From assembly GCA_001592805.2 (NCBI GenBank), contig CP051142.1:1550001-1614000 (forward strand): a DNA stretch of 64,000 nucleotides, read 5' to 3'. The notes beneath the pieces are model-generated. The model made no database searches. It was not told the origin of the DNA and was given only the letters and a program-made list of their open reading frames with translations. A program made the position numbers and the translations under genes. Positions 1 to 11,491 of this stretch are shown piece after piece. Origin of the DNA: Peltaster fructicola. Lineage: Eukaryota > Ascomycota > Dothideomycetes. Each line of letters opens with the position of its first letter. The stretch's first letter is position 1.

Positions 1-697
1 CCACAATCTGACACAAGACTACGATCGACGACTCGCAGACTTGCTCTTCCAGAAATCCGAGATGGAAGGAGATCTTGACTTCGGTCAGAGTGACCTCAAC
101 GGCGAGACGGACGACACAGCCAAGCCTTCTGAACCTGTCAAAGAGGTTGCGGACGCTGCCAGAACGACAATTACCAAGCGTAGTCTCAGCAGCATACCGA
201 AAGCATCTGGGATTCCGAGAATGGCATCATTCACAAGAGAGCCAGATGTCTTGCAGGTTGTCAAACCAAGAGTCGATCGAAGTACTTCAAGTGAAGGACG
301 TGCTCATCCCCCAGTCAGACAGCGTTCGCTGATGCGGCTTAAGAGTCCACCAGAAGGACCTCCTACGCGACGAAGTATTGACGGAGACACACCATTGAAA
401 CCACTGGCGTCTGAGCATCCTGATTCGGATTATGCTGGGGATGCTGATGAGTTCGACAAGCATGGGCGAGGCCTGAAGCGACAGACAGGCAGTCCCAACA
501 TCAAGGCTTCTGTCGAATCACCAAGGGTGACATCAATACGCATAAACGACAGACGACCAAGCTCTAGCAGCGAGAGAAACGCCACTCGAGCGGCTCAATA
601 TATGATAGATCTTGAAAGGAGAAAGATGAGCCTGCATGATCATTTTCTATCATCAATGCATACTCTCACGTATCCAGACCGCCTACATCTAGAGTGA
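1..697 (+). CDS. 3' end of an unidentified gene (partial, 5' end outside the window)
   Basis: The reading frame is open from base 2 and ends at TGA 695-697, so this is the last about 231 codons of a longer protein; no internal ATG is a credible start. The visible part is hydrophilic, with many Ser, Arg, Pro and Lys, and looks disordered. The first residues (HNLTQDYDRRLADLLFQKSE) and the last ones (around RAAQYMIDLERRKMSLHDHF) could be helical or coiled-coil. A short basic stretch, SIPKASGIPRMASF, resembles the Ser/Arg/Pro linkers of microtubule-binding proteins, but that is weak. I do not recognise the family and give no function. No splice signals are needed in this part. Confidence 0.6.
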   Translation, partial: HNLTQDYDRRLADLLFQKSEMEGDLDFGQSDLNGETDDTAKPSEPVKEVADAARTTITKRSLSSIPKASGIPRMASFTREPDVLQVVKPRVDRSTSSEGRAHPPVRQRSLMRLKSPPEGPPTRRSIDGDTPLKPLASEHPDSDYAGDADEFDKHGRGLKRQTGSPNIKASVESPRVTSIRINDRRPSSSSERNATRAAQYMIDLERRKMSLHDHFLSSMHTLTYPDRLHLE

Positions 698-790
698 CGT
701 CTCCTCCTCAACAATGTTGCTCGTCTTCTCCTTGAATCGTTATCATGCAACAACGGTAACCAGTACCAGTCTTGGCTATCGCAAGCACTC

Positions 791-1873
791 TTATGCTTCT
801 GGTTTCACAAGAGTAATGAACGTCGGCGCTGCAGTAGCATCAGCACGCTTGGGTTTCTTGGTCTGTGTAGCTGCCGGTTGCTGTTTCTGCGAAGGACTGA
901 CGTGCTTCGTATGCCCTATGGCATTCTTCGGGTTGCTAGGAGGATCTTTCCAATTGATCGGCAATTGCGAGAGCAAGTTGGCTCCATTGCTTGCCATCTC
1001 AGGCAAAGAAGCAAGTCTGAAACCAGAGAGCACACCTCCACCAACGGGTAGTGTAGCTGCAGTGATTACGATGTTGTTGACTTGTGAGACAGCATCGAAG
1101 ATCTGATCGGACTGATCCTTGGAGAGAGCGCCAATGTCGCAGACCTTGCTAGCCACCCATTTGCCAAATGCACTTCGAGCTTGCGACACATCTGCGTTTG
1201 CACTCTTGAACTTCAGTGCACCCTGTATGAGCTTGTCGTGTGTCGGGGTGATGGTACCGACTGCCTCCACGGCTTTGATGGCCTTCTCGGCTGTGTCGAG
1301 TACGGTATTGATCAGGGCGTCCACGATGCCTGTCAACGCACCAACCCAGACAGTGCAGACGACCTGTCGAGATGTCAGCTAAGCAGTTCGATTGATGAGT
1401 GACCTACCTGACCAAGAGCTGGCAAGCCCTCCACAAAGGCATTGGTTAGAGCCATGATGGTCTTGTCGTCACACAGGCATGGAGAGAGAGTATACTCGAC
1501 GCCTTTACCGGCAGCTGCCAATGCTCAGTAGGGGTAACGGCAAAATATAATGCTGCTACTCACAAGGATCTTTCAGCCACACTGGTGTCGTTGTCAATGC
1601 ACACGCAACATTCTTGGTCTCTGCTGGACACTGTTTCTTGCACTCCGCCACAGTATCGTCTCGTCGTAACGGCGTTTGCGCTGTCTTGCCGTCGGGCAAT
1701 AGTACGTTCTGCCTCCACATGTGACACACCTTCCGCGCCTCGTTCTTAGCTCTAGCATTAGCTTCATAGTTTGGGTTGTCTGCTCCGACCCGCGGATGCA
1801 AAGGACCAATAGCCAAAGCAGAGACATAACATGCCAGGATGGGAATAAGTATAATATGGGAGAAAGCAACCAT
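791..1873 (-). CDS. Predicted secreted cysteine-containing protein, unknown function
   Basis: Three exons fit one frame: 1873-1564, 1514-1408 and 1363-791, with introns of 49 and 44 nt (GTGAGT..CAG and GTAGGT..CAG), giving 329 residues. I use the ATG at 1873 and not the upstream one at 1927, because it starts directly with a signal peptide: MVAFSHIILIPILACYVSALA, with cleavage likely after ALA. The N-terminal half has several cysteines (around KVCHMWRQ, ECKKQC, VACALT, PCLCDDK, VVCTVW). The middle is Ala/Val-rich and helical (ALINTVLDTAEKAIKAVEAV), and the C terminus has Lys/Pro-rich disorder (KKPKRADATAAP). There is no transmembrane anchor or clear GPI tail. The layout suits an extracellular protein, but I do not recognise the family. 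Confidence 0.75.
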
Positions 1874-2838
1874 TGTGACAGGAAAGAACAAAGGACGATA
1901 TGAAGACCGGCAAAGGCCCTTGGGCATCTTTCCTTACTCTTATGTGTTTCTTCTGGTCGGTCAAGATGGTGAAATCAGGCAAGCTGTCATGCATACTAGA
2001 TCGTTAGACCAACGACTCGATGTGTAGCCATGGAGCAAACGTTGGTCCATCGTTATGTATGGCTTCATATGCAAGGCAGGTGATGTTGTTGACCTTTGTA
2101 GTGGTATATTCCAATCCTCGAGACTAAGAAGCGATGGCCAATGAGCTATGCGTATTTTGGCACCAAATGCATTTGTGAGGGACGCTCATTGGTGGCTCAC
2201 ACAACTGGCGTTTAGAACTCCAAGTACAGCCTCGTCAAGTCCAATACTGTAACTGCGGCACAGCTATGCAAGGTTCTAAAGGTGTGTTGGATGTCGTTAC
2301 TGCGTATCTGTCATTCCCGACCGAGGACAACGTCGTCTGAGCGCCTATTGTCAGAGTCGAGATAGCACAATGATCGTCAGTCGATTTGTCACTGCTAACC
2401 ACATTGCAAGCTCTTGAGAACCATGTAGAAGTGACAGGCGAACCAGAATGTATTGTAGATCATCGCTGACGTAAATAGCCTCATGTTGTGTTGGAGTTCG
2501 AGAAGACCATTGCGGCTCAGTAATGCTTAGGAGTGCGTTGCTTCACAAGTGAGGCGTTGTTCGGCGAAAGTGGTCAGGCTAATCGTCAAGAGCATGATAT
2601 TGACGCCTCAATGGCCTAGACTGAGGTTTGATCGTCTGGCCTTGATGCTCTGACAATCATTCAACCAGAGTATCGGCATTGGGTGTCCATGTCGCGAACA
2701 CCGTCGTGCTGGGCATGCTAGAGCGTGTATACAGACCGGCGTTATGAGTAAGTGCTCTCTTCGGGCTGACTGCGTTCCTGAGCTTAGGAAAGGTACTCCA
2801 CCAAAGGAGTGTGCGATCATGTCCCTCATCACAGCATA
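1874..2838. other. Intergenic, 965 bp
   Basis: This stretch lies between the start of the secreted-protein gene and the 3' end of PFS2, so it should hold the promoter of the first and the terminator of the second. The ORFs in it (for example 2608-2832) have no start context, splice logic or family likeness. I see no RNA gene or repeat. Confidence 0.6.
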
Positions 2839-4669
2839 TTAGCGAGCCTTAGTGTAGCGCCCTTGTTTCATTTCGGCCTGCAGACTCTCCTGTTGACTCG
2901 GTAAAGGCCCTCTCTTGCGTATACCAGCAGTATTGGTTGTCTGGTCGCCAATGGTAGGCGCCATACCTTGCGGCGGCATAGGGAAACCAGGCAAAGGAGG
3001 GAATCCCGGAGGTGGCATTGGCATACCTGGAATCATTGGGAATGGTTGACCAGGTAGTGGCGGCGGGGCATTGGCAAACATCTGCTTCAGACGTTCAGCA
3101 TCAATGCCTGCGGGCAACGGTATATTTGGGAACGGCATTGGCGGGACTGGTGCTGCAGCTGGCTGTGGCAACCCAGGCAGAGCACCACCAAGGCCTGGCA
3201 GACCAGGAATGAATGATGGCCTGTTCTGAAAGTTCTGATCAGGCAGAGCCTCGGCTTCATCGTCCTCTTCATCGTCATCGCGTACTCGTCCGGATTCGTT
3301 CTTCTTCCAAGTGCCCTTGGCTTCTGCGGCGGCTTGACCGATATGCCAGCGGTCATTGTTGTAGGTATCCTCGCCTGGCCGAGGCCGTGTCCAGAATCGT
3401 GTTGCTTTGTCGTTGGCTCCCGTAGCTAAGATGTGACCTAGTGGATGCCAGTCCATGCTCCAGATGGCGAACTCATGAGCGTACGTGACTTTGTGCCTAG
3501 GCCAGATGGGTTGTGCAGGCGCCTCTTTCGGATCCTGGGTGTCATAAGGCGACATTGTTCCAGCGACGCCTTCTGGTCGATTCTGCTCTGTCACTAGGTA
3601 GTGGAACAATGAGCCGTCACCTCCGCCCGTGGTGAGAAGATTAGCATGAAATGGATGCCAGACTAGAGATGCAATCTCTTTATCATGTCCTTTCAGCAGG
3701 AAGACGTCTCGCATCATTCGAATGTCAAACACTCGCGCGAGTGGCTCACGAGCACAAGAAGCTAGGAGATTTCCTTCGGTAGGCTGAAATTTGACCATCG
3801 CGAGTGTATTCTTGTGGCCATGCAGGGTGGTGAGACACCGTCCGTTGCGTGGATCCCACAGCTTGATCTGGTGGTCCTTTGAGCCTGACACAATCAGACC
3901 TTTGCTTGGATGCCAATCCACACACTTGGCTTCCCACTGATGGCCAGTGATTGTGGTTTCCTCGAGACCGGAGGCAAAGTCAAAGATCTTGAGAGATGCA
4001 TCGTCACTGGCAGTGACGAACTTGATGTCAGTGGGTGCTATGGCGATGTCTCGGACAGGATCGTTGTGTGCCTGGACGTCTTTGACGTTATTGAAGTTCG
4101 TCTGCCAGTACTTGACGACGCCGTCTTGATCAGCAGATAGAAGCCAGTCGTCGTTATGGGTGTACTTCATAGCTCGAATGGCGCAGTCGTGAGCTTGCAT
4201 GATCGTCTCGAAATTGAAACCAGTTCCATTCCACAAGGTAAACTCGCCACTAGTCGAGGCTGTAAGAAGTCGTCGACCTTCTGGAGTCCATTTCACGACA
4301 TTGACAGGGTGCTTGACTTTGTTGTAGGAGGTGTGGAGATACTTTGCTGGGATAGACTCGACAGGTTTGTCTCGTCGAGCTGCCGGCGGCAGCATCTGTT
4401 GGTGTTAGTGTCGATAGTGATGGTTTGGAAGCACGCACGTTGACCACATAGCTCTGTCGCGGGCGCTCTGCCACAAATCCCCTGCCGCCTTGATACCTTG
4501 GTCTCCGTCTTTCGTGCCAGTACACGTATGTTGCGCCAATATCAGTGGCATTGCCTAGGCGTAATCAGTCGAGTGCTTGCTAACTGCATGAACACTCACG
4601 TCGGTTTGGTCTTGGACCGCGAGGTTTCACCTGCTCATAGCCGCCATGTTCAGGCTGGAAGCCGTCCAT
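2839..4669 (-). CDS. PFS2: Polyadenylation factor subunit 2, WD40 protein of the cleavage/polyadenylation factor
   Basis: Exons 4669-4600, 4554-4439 and 4395-2839 (introns 45 and 43 nt) give 580 residues. Pfs2, like human WDR33, is the WD40 scaffold of the nuclear mRNA 3'-end cleavage and polyadenylation complex. The N terminus carries the family signature (ATYVYWHERRRPRYQGGRGF, then MLPPAARRD and YLHTSYNKVKHPVNVVKWTP). About seven WD repeats follow, with clear lines such as RRLLTASTSGEFTLWNGTGF, LLSADQDGVVKYWQ, TASDDASLKIFDFASG, VSGSKDHQIKLWDPRNGRC and HILATGANDKATRFW. The C-terminal about 130 residues are Pro/Gly/Met-rich, as in filamentous-fungal and animal members. The first two exons were needed to restore the conserved N terminus, since the long ORF alone starts in mid-protein. 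The gene diverges from ALG5. Confidence 0.95.
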
Positions 4670-5063
4670 GGCGGCAGGTTGTGAGTTGTTTGATGGATGG
4701 CGGTGAACGAAAATGGACGTCCAAGGTCCTCGTCAGCCGTGCATGGGATAGCGAGATCCGTTGGCAGCTGAGGAAACCGACTGAATGTAAGGAGGAAGTT
4801 GTGATAGTGCTTGAGGTTGAAAAGATGGGGATGTCAATCGTGATACGTGCAACATTTCTCAATAGACGCGTGCCCATGTTGCGGCTCCTGCCGTTTAAGG
4901 TTTGGATAGAGCTCCACCAATTTAAAGCTGTGATGCACGATGCGTCAGACAATACGGCCACCTTTCTCTACTGCCATGGCCTGGTCCACGGCTTACTCAA
5001 TGCGCTCACATCTCTCCTACCACATGTACGCAACGTCATGAATGACTTCTTTCTGTCACCAAC
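4670..5063. promoter_or_regulatory. Divergent promoter region PFS2/ALG5, 394 bp
   Basis: The two start codons face away from each other across 394 bp, so both promoters and 5' leaders must lie here. I did not identify a definite TATA box or factor site. The ORF 4498-5151 is a shadow that runs across the PFS2 5' exons. Confidence 0.5.
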
Positions 5064-6402
5064 ATGGGCAACTCGAACTCAACGACCAAGGCATCCGAGC
5101 CAGTACCAGTACCGACACCGGTCGAGGACGGGCTGTCCCTCATACCATTGATCACATGGTCTTTGACGATACTGTTAGGTCTTGTTGGGACATTGATTCT
5201 GGTATTTCTTTCGAGCACCTTCGTCGCCGCGAAGCTGTCAACTTCATGAACCGGTATGCTAACTGTCTCCCGCACAGTTATACCTTCTGCTATGGACTTT
5301 CGCGCCAGTACCTAGAGCACCAAGACTAAAGGAAAAGCAGTATCTCTCAATACAAGCTGATGGGAAGTTGAGCCCACTCAAGCAGCTGCCATGTTGGTAT
5401 GACAACTTCTCCGCTCTGGTTCAGATGGCTCGGAAACGACAAATCACCACGGAAGAGGCACACCAGATCACTGAAGCTGAATTGTTCATGACCCTCGTAA
5501 TTCCTGCGTACAACGAGCAATTCAGGCTGACTGGCATGCTGGAAGAGGCTGTGACATACCTACAAGAGCAATACGGACACCACGGCACAAGAAGTAGGAG
5601 CTCAACCGATGGCAAGCTCCAAGCGTCCGGCTCCCAAGGTGACCCTAGACGAGGATGGGAGATCATCCTTGTCAGTGATGGTAGCACAGACCAGACCATT
5701 GCGGTGGCATTGAAGTTCGCAAGAGATTATCAGCTAGGTGTGCCCACGAAGGGCGGCAAGACAACACAGATTCCTCCTGGGACAATAAGAGTCGTCACAT
5801 TGGAAAAGAACAGAGGCAAAGGCGGTGCTGTCACTCATGGCATGCGTCATGCTCGAGGGACATATGTCGTCTTTGCTGACGCAGATGGTGCAAGCAAATT
5901 CAGTGACCTAGGAAAGCTTGTGCAGGCTTGCGAGAGAGCCAAAGACGACAGAGGCAGAGCAGTCGGTGTTGGCTCCAGAGCACACATGGTGGGAACTGAA
6001 GCTGTGGTCAAGGTACGGCTCACCGCAATCGATCGGTCGAAGACTAACGACGACTTCCAGCGATCATTCCTTCGCAATACATTGATGCACGCCTTCCACA
6101 TCCTATTACGGCTGCTCACCACACCGAAGACAGCCCAGATCAAGGACACGCAGTGTGGATTCAAGCTCTTCACTCGACCAACGCTGCCGTATATCGTTCC
6201 ATACATGCACAGCGAAGGCTGGATCTTCGACGTCGAGATGCTTATGCTCGCCGAGAGTGCCAACATCCCAATGGTAGAAGTACCAATTGGTTGGAAAGAA
6301 GTCGGCGGGAGCAAGCTCAATGTCGTCTGGGACAGCTTGGGAATGGCATATGGCCTCGCACTCTTGCGCGTCGCGTGGGGTTTGGGCATATACAAACGGT
6401 GA
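5064..6402 (+). CDS. ALG5: Dolichyl-phosphate beta-glucosyltransferase
   Basis: Exons 5064-5201 and 5278-6402, joined in phase 0 across a 76-nt intron (GTATTT, GCTAAC branch, CACAG), give 420 residues. Alg5 transfers glucose from UDP-glucose to dolichyl phosphate at the cytosolic face of the ER; Dol-P-Glc then feeds the last glucosyl steps of N-glycan precursor assembly. Splicing rebuilds one N-terminal membrane helix (LVGTLILLYLLLWTFAPVP); without it the first exon would end at an in-frame TGA. The GT2 fold is clear: VIPAYNEQFRLTGMLEEAV, VSDGSTDQT, GKGGAVTHGMRHARG, VFADADGASKF, GSRAHM, TQCGFKLFTR and WIFDVEML. It diverges from PFS2 and is followed on the same strand by the SLC35F carrier. 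Confidence 0.95.
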
Positions 6403-6693
6403 AGGGAATACGAGGACCACGACATTGGCGGCCAAATCCGATATCCTGCAAAAAGACTTGAGAGACTAGACATGGTCTAGGTATGCAGGTTTCGACACGC
6501 GAACTTCATGTGTCCAGTGGCGACGATCTTGACCCCACCCAAAAATCTTACATATTGACAGGGCTTCCGACAACACTTTCAACTTTGATCAGGCCTCTCT
6601 CACAGTATACTTACAGCAGTGAGCGACTTCTTGGAGTCTTTGCGCTCACTATCTATCAGAAAAGCTCCATTTCGATATCGCCTCTTGTACACA

Positions 6694-7959
6694 ATGGACA
6701 CAACCAAGGCGATGCCGCAGGTCGCAACAGAGGTTCCATTGCATGACATCGAGCAAGAAGCTATATCGCCAGTCGAGCCGGTCGAACGCATCACTGTGCA
6801 GCCGAAGGGAACAGACACGACGCCCGTCCCATCAAGTCACGGCAGTGCTCGTGTCGGTCACGGCCCTGTGGAGATTGTCGAAGGCACCGAAGGAGGTCAT
6901 GTGCCAGCAGCACGTCCACTCAGCAAGTTTGGCTACCTCAAGACGAAGCAATTCTGGATTGTGCTTGTGTTGTCCCAGCTCCTGGCTGTGGCCATCACAG
7001 GAACCAACACTCTGACGTCTCTCATCATTGCAGACGGCGCGGTCATCCCTGCTCTTCAGACATTATTCAACTACACATTGCTGAACCTTATCTACACTCC
7101 ATACACGATCTACAAGTATGGCTTCAAGGGATGGCTCAGGTTGCTATGGGTCGACGGCTGGAAGTTTTTCATCCTGGCCTTCTTCGACGTCGAGGGCAAT
7201 TACTTTACTGTACTGGCCTACAACTACACCAACATCCTTTCGGCACAGCTGATTAACTTCTGGGCCATAGTTGTCGTCATCATCGTCTCGCTGCTCTTGC
7301 TGAAAGTGCGTTACCACGTCTTCCAATATATTGGCATCCTCATCTGCTGTGGTGGTCTTGGCATGCTGGTCGCATCGGACTATCTCACAGGCAACAACAA
7401 TAACACTGCCGACCCTATCAACGCAGTCAAGGGCGATCTCTTCGCACTTCTCGGTGCAACATTCTACGGTTTGGCCAATGTCTACGAGGAGTTTATGGTC
7501 AGCAAACGACCACTTTACGAAGTGCTTGGACAGCTTGCATTCTGGGCCATGTTCATCAATGGTGTGCAAGCTTCCATCTTTGACCGAGATGGCATTGCAG
7601 CAGCGTCGTGGAGCAGCGACCTGGCAGGCTATCTCGTTGGCTACACCTTGATCCTGACAACATTCTACTCACTGGCACCACTCATCTTTCGGATGGCGTC
7701 TGCCGCGTTCTTTAACATTGGTTTGCTTACAGCCAACTTCTGGGGTCTGCTCGTTGGCCTATCACTGTTCCACCTTACACCACACTGGCTCTACCCAGTG
7801 TCGTTTGTGCTCATCATCTTTGGTCACTTCGTATACTATGGTACTGAGGGAGTTCTCGGTGAGGCTCGCAAGCCATGGCTTGGAGAGGATCAAGTTGAGG
7901 GTGTCGCCGGTATTGGCACGGCGAAGAGAGAGATTGAGCAGCCTGGTGTTATTGTCTGA
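6694..7959 (+). CDS. SLC35F1/F2-like multi-pass membrane carrier (drug/metabolite transporter superfamily)
   Basis: This is a single-exon gene of 421 residues. The frame is open further upstream, but its earlier start is a GTG; the first ATG (6694, MDTTKAMPQV) is in reasonable context. After a soluble N-terminal tail of about 80 residues there are about ten hydrophobic helices. Segments typical of the DUF914/SLC35F group include KTKQFWIVLVLSQLLAVAIT, TLFNYTLLNLIYTPYT, FFDVEGNYFTVLAYNYTNIL, GDLFALLGATFYGLANVYEE and SAAFFNIGLLTANFWGLLVG. Animal relatives include SLC35F2, known for drug uptake; for most fungal members the substrate is unknown, so I do not assign one. It follows ALG5 by 291 bp on the same strand. 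Confidence 0.85.
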   Translation: MDTTKAMPQVATEVPLHDIEQEAISPVEPVERITVQPKGTDTTPVPSSHGSARVGHGPVEIVEGTEGGHVPAARPLSKFGYLKTKQFWIVLVLSQLLAVAITGTNTLTSLIIADGAVIPALQTLFNYTLLNLIYTPYTIYKYGFKGWLRLLWVDGWKFFILAFFDVEGNYFTVLAYNYTNILSAQLINFWAIVVVIIVSLLLLKVRYHVFQYIGILICCGGLGMLVASDYLTGNNNNTADPINAVKGDLFALLGATFYGLANVYEEFMVSKRPLYEVLGQLAFWAMFINGVQASIFDRDGIAAASWSSDLAGYLVGYTLILTTFYSLAPLIFRMASAAFFNIGLLTANFWGLLVGLSLFHLTPHWLYPVSFVLIIFGHFVYYGTEGVLGEARKPWLGEDQVEGVAGIGTAKREIEQPGVIV

Positions 7960-9117
7960 ATGAGAGTTGCCCCAGCCTAACGAATCTTATGACCTTCGAC
8001 CTGTGTACTGAGAGTGCTAGCAACTAAAACTGCGAGCCTTCCAATTGAGACTCACCATTTTGACGATGCCCTCTTCCAGTGAGATGTGAGTGGATGCTCT
8101 CAAGAATGAGGATCATCATGCAACAGTAGTGAAGGAGCATGATATAACTATGCTGAACCTGGATGCAGGTGGGTGATGCCACGAACAGGAAGGACGACGC
8201 TTTACTATGATCGGATCTTGGGTCAGAGCAGAACTCAATCGACCTCTTCAGCTTATCTTCGTATACTATCTCGCACCAGAGATGCCTTTCAGTAGATCGA
8301 GCTTGAACTCGAAACAAAGGCAGTATGTCCCAGCTGAAAGCATCACCTGTCTCAGCCATGCCCGAGGCTCAAGGTCTTGCTTTTCCCGTATCGAATCAAG
8401 CAGAGGAACCAGAACAGAGCAATGCTCTGCGGGGGAAAACTGGACAGAGCAGCAGCAGCTCTCCGTCATCCCACGCACCATCTTCATGTCGTCTTCCGCT
8501 GCGCATTGAACAATGCCGCTCGGCTAGTCGTCCCATCTCCTCCTGCGTAGCATACCTGAGAGTTCAGCATCTCTTCCGACCAGAGCCTACGTGTACAAAG
8601 TGTTCCACGCCGCCGTGCCATGCTCGCAAGCTGTGGATGATCGCATCGGCCAGTCCCATCGACGTAATCCGAAGCTCTGCTCCTCCTCCTCCTCAACCTT
8701 TGGACATCCTGGCCCGCCGCCCACCACTCACCATCCAACCAACAGTGACAGTGCATTGCTGACCACGCAAATTGTCCCTGGATCGCTTTGCGCTCATCAC
8801 CGAAGCACCCAACGGCTATTCCAATCACCCGAGCAGCTCAATCACTACTCTTCCCAACATCGCCGTCATCGCTGTTGAAATCCAGCCAGCCTTAGTTGTT
8901 CCCAGAATCTATCTCTGTAGCGAAGCAGACGCAAAAGAAGCACTCACATACCGGAAGAGAAGGGAAGCACACGACGCGGATACCCTTTGGCGATTGTCCC
9001 TTGCATTGGTTGCTGTACTGACCGATCTTGTGCATTGCTTGCATCTATCTGTCCCGCCTGCACGAGGAGCTGCAAACTCCATCCTTCAGCACCATCAGCT
9101 AGCACGTAGCCGCCTCT
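7960..9117. other. Intergenic and probable long 5' leader of the PKA gene, 1158 bp
   Basis: The stretch holds CT-rich tracts, for example TCCTCCTCCTCC near 8685, and several ATGs. ORFs at 8325-8762 and 8772-9263 (+) have low-complexity, unconserved-looking products and overlap the PKA start. I read this as promoter and leader, possibly with upstream ORFs. No RNA gene seen. Confidence 0.5.
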
Positions 9118-10669
9118 ATGCCTACGCTCGGATTTCTGAAGAAGAAGCGCACAAAGGACTCACAGGGGTCCAACGATCTGAGCTCTCCGATAGAGAAGAC
9201 AACAAGCAACACCAGCGCTGGCCTGACGCCAACACTCACCAAAAGCAGCACGCTCTTCAGTGAGCCAGAGAGTACAACTTCAACGAAAGCGCCTGCGAGT
9301 ACTGCCGCCGCACCATCATCTACCACCGAGCCTTCCAATACAACTGATCCAATGCACAACGTTGGCCAGCAGTACGCTGGTCAAACCACCCAGAACCCAG
9401 CTTCGATACAGAACCTTGTGAGCCAGTCGAGTCATGGTACCTCTTCACAGCAGTCGCAGCATGATTCCGCCTACGGTAGTGGCGGCAGCAATGCAGGGAA
9501 TGGAACACCAACACTGAACCTGCCTGCGCAGAAACAGGGTGCCAATCCACTGCGAGAGACCAAGGGCAAATACACACTCACAGACTTCAACATAGAACGA
9601 ACGCTGGGCACGGGCTCATTCGGTCGCGTCCACCTGGTTCAATCGAAGCACAATCAGAGGTATTACGCGGTAAAGGTGTTGAAGAAGGCGCAGGTCGTCA
9701 AGATGAAGCAGGTTGAGCATACCAATGACGAACGGAGGATGTTGCAAAGATGCAAGCATCCTTTCCTGATCACCTTGTGGGGGACATTCCAAGACAGCAA
9801 GAATCTGTACATGGTCATGGACTTCATAGAAGGTGGTGAGCTCTTCAGTCTGCTGCGAAAATCGCAGGTGAGTCTGCGGTCCTCCTCTCCCTCCGGAGCG
9901 ATACTGATAACCAATAGCGCTTCCCTAACCCTGTCGCCAAGTTCTATGCCGCAGAAGTTACACTCGCGCTGGACTATCTTCACAGCATGAACATTATCTA
10001 TCGTGATTTGAAGCCAGAGAACCTGCTGCTTGACAGACACGGCCACCTCAAGATCACAGACTTTGGGTTCGCAAAGGAAGTGCCTGACATCACCTGGACT
10101 CTTTGTGGTACTCCAGATTACTTAGCACCAGAGGTTGTCAGCTCGAAGGGATACAACAAGAGTGTCGACTGGTGAGTGGAACGATGTTGTATCTGCACTG
10201 CTGACTGGTTCTATCAGGTGGTCTCTCGGCATCCTGATCTTCGAAATGCTCTGCGGCTTTACGCCCTTCTGGGACTCCGGATCTCCATTGAAGATCTACG
10301 AAAACATTCTGAAAGGCCGCGTCAAATACCCGCCCTACATTCACCCAGATGCACAGGATCTGCTTGGCAAACTGATCACAGCTGATCTGACGAAACGACT
10401 TGGCAATTTGCACGGTGGTAGCAAAGACGTCATGCAGCATCCTTGGTTCGCAGAGGTGACCTGGGATCGTCTCGCTAGAAAGGATATCGATGCCCCATAT
10501 GTACCACCAGTGAAGGGAGGTGCTGGTGACGCCAGTCTCTTCGACAAGTACCCCGAAGAGACTGAGGCGTACGGTCAAATGGGTGACGATCCGTAAGTCC
10601 ATGACTCGATGTTCATGAAGTAAAACTGACCTTCGTTACAGCCACGGCAAACTCTTCCCTGATTTCTGA
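9118..10669 (+). CDS. cAMP-dependent protein kinase catalytic subunit
   Basis: Exons 9118-9867, 9918-10171, 10218-10592 and 10642-10669 (introns 50, 46 and 49 nt) give 468 residues. PKA is the main effector of cAMP in growth, nutrient sensing and morphogenesis. Residues 1-150 are a Ser/Thr/Gln-rich tail typical of filamentous fungi. The AGC kinase domain has the glycine loop GTGSFG (165-169), the ATP-anchoring Lys186 in YAVKVLKK, the catalytic loop YRDLKPEN with Asp280, DFGFAK with Asp298, the activation loop [16 protein letters not shown] and the C-terminal extension. The last exon supplies only the final residues, ending FPDF, which matches the hydrophobic FxxF end of PKA; without it the protein would lack this motif. 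It is the TPK/PkaC1 type rather than PKC or Sch9, since there is no C2 or C1 domain. Confidence 0.95.
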
Positions 10670-11491
10670 GCAAGGCGCAGACCTCACCTTAGGCACAAGT
10701 ATTGCATCAAGTACGACTGGGTGGTATCATCTGCTGTGACGATAGGATGGCTATGCCTTCAAGACACGAAGAAACGCATTGGAAAGGCGCATTTGCTGAC
10801 GGCTGTTCGCACCAAGACGTGATAAGCACTCCTGAGGGCTATATGCGACCTCCCATAGCCTAGCTTTGACGTAGTATTGATGAAATGGTAAAAGTAGATA
10901 CGTTCAGACGAAATCCTTGTGATGTGCTATGAGAGAAGTCTTCGCACCTGCTTGGTGCTGCTCAGCAGCTGACTAAGATCTCGAGTCATCCTCTTCCTCT
11001 CTGGAAATGCGGACTGCCCAGACTGGCGTACTTCTGGCCAAGTCCACGAAACTCTTCTTCTCCGCCACAAGTATTGAAGACTCCCTGGAGTGTGCGGGTA
11101 TATGGCAGGTGCCTTGTCATATATCCTTTAGAATGTCGTCATGCCATGCTTAGATGACACCTCTTCAGACAGTGGCCACATCCTGACAGTATGGTTGCCA
11201 ACTGGCCGCACAAAAGCTCTTTCTCATGTCGAATGGAGTTTGTTTGCTGTATGTTCGATATGCCACGGTGAACCTGATGCACGCTTATGCGGCATACTCG
11301 AGTCATTGTGTGCTGTGTTTGGTATCGTATGCTTGTCGTCCTGGTGTATCATTATACCGCTCGTGTCTACTCTTACATCATGTTGAAGGATCATGACAAC
11401 GTTGTAGCTTCTTTCGAGCACCAGCCGATGCGTCCACATCACGCATGCTTCTCCGAGCATCATCTGGTGCTTTCAGACCATCGAGCCATAT
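10670..11491. other. Intergenic between convergent genes, 822 bp
   Basis: This is the 3' flank of both the PKA gene and the NC2-alpha gene. ORFs here (11141-11386, 11287-11526) look like chance. I see no RNA gene, repeat or mobile element. Confidence 0.6.

Noticed and set aside
847-1106. Plus-strand ORF (714-1106) opposite the secreted protein
   Set aside because: Antisense shadow of exon 3, whose minus-strand frame is supported by two splice junctions and a signal peptide.
4498-5151. 217-codon plus-strand ORF between PFS2 and ALG5
   Set aside because: It runs antisense over the PFS2 5' exons and out of frame into ALG5, and its product has no domain.
8325-8762. 145-codon ORF upstream of the PKA gene
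   Set aside because: Low-complexity Ser/Pro product in a CT-rich leader; more likely untranslated leader or uORF than a gene.
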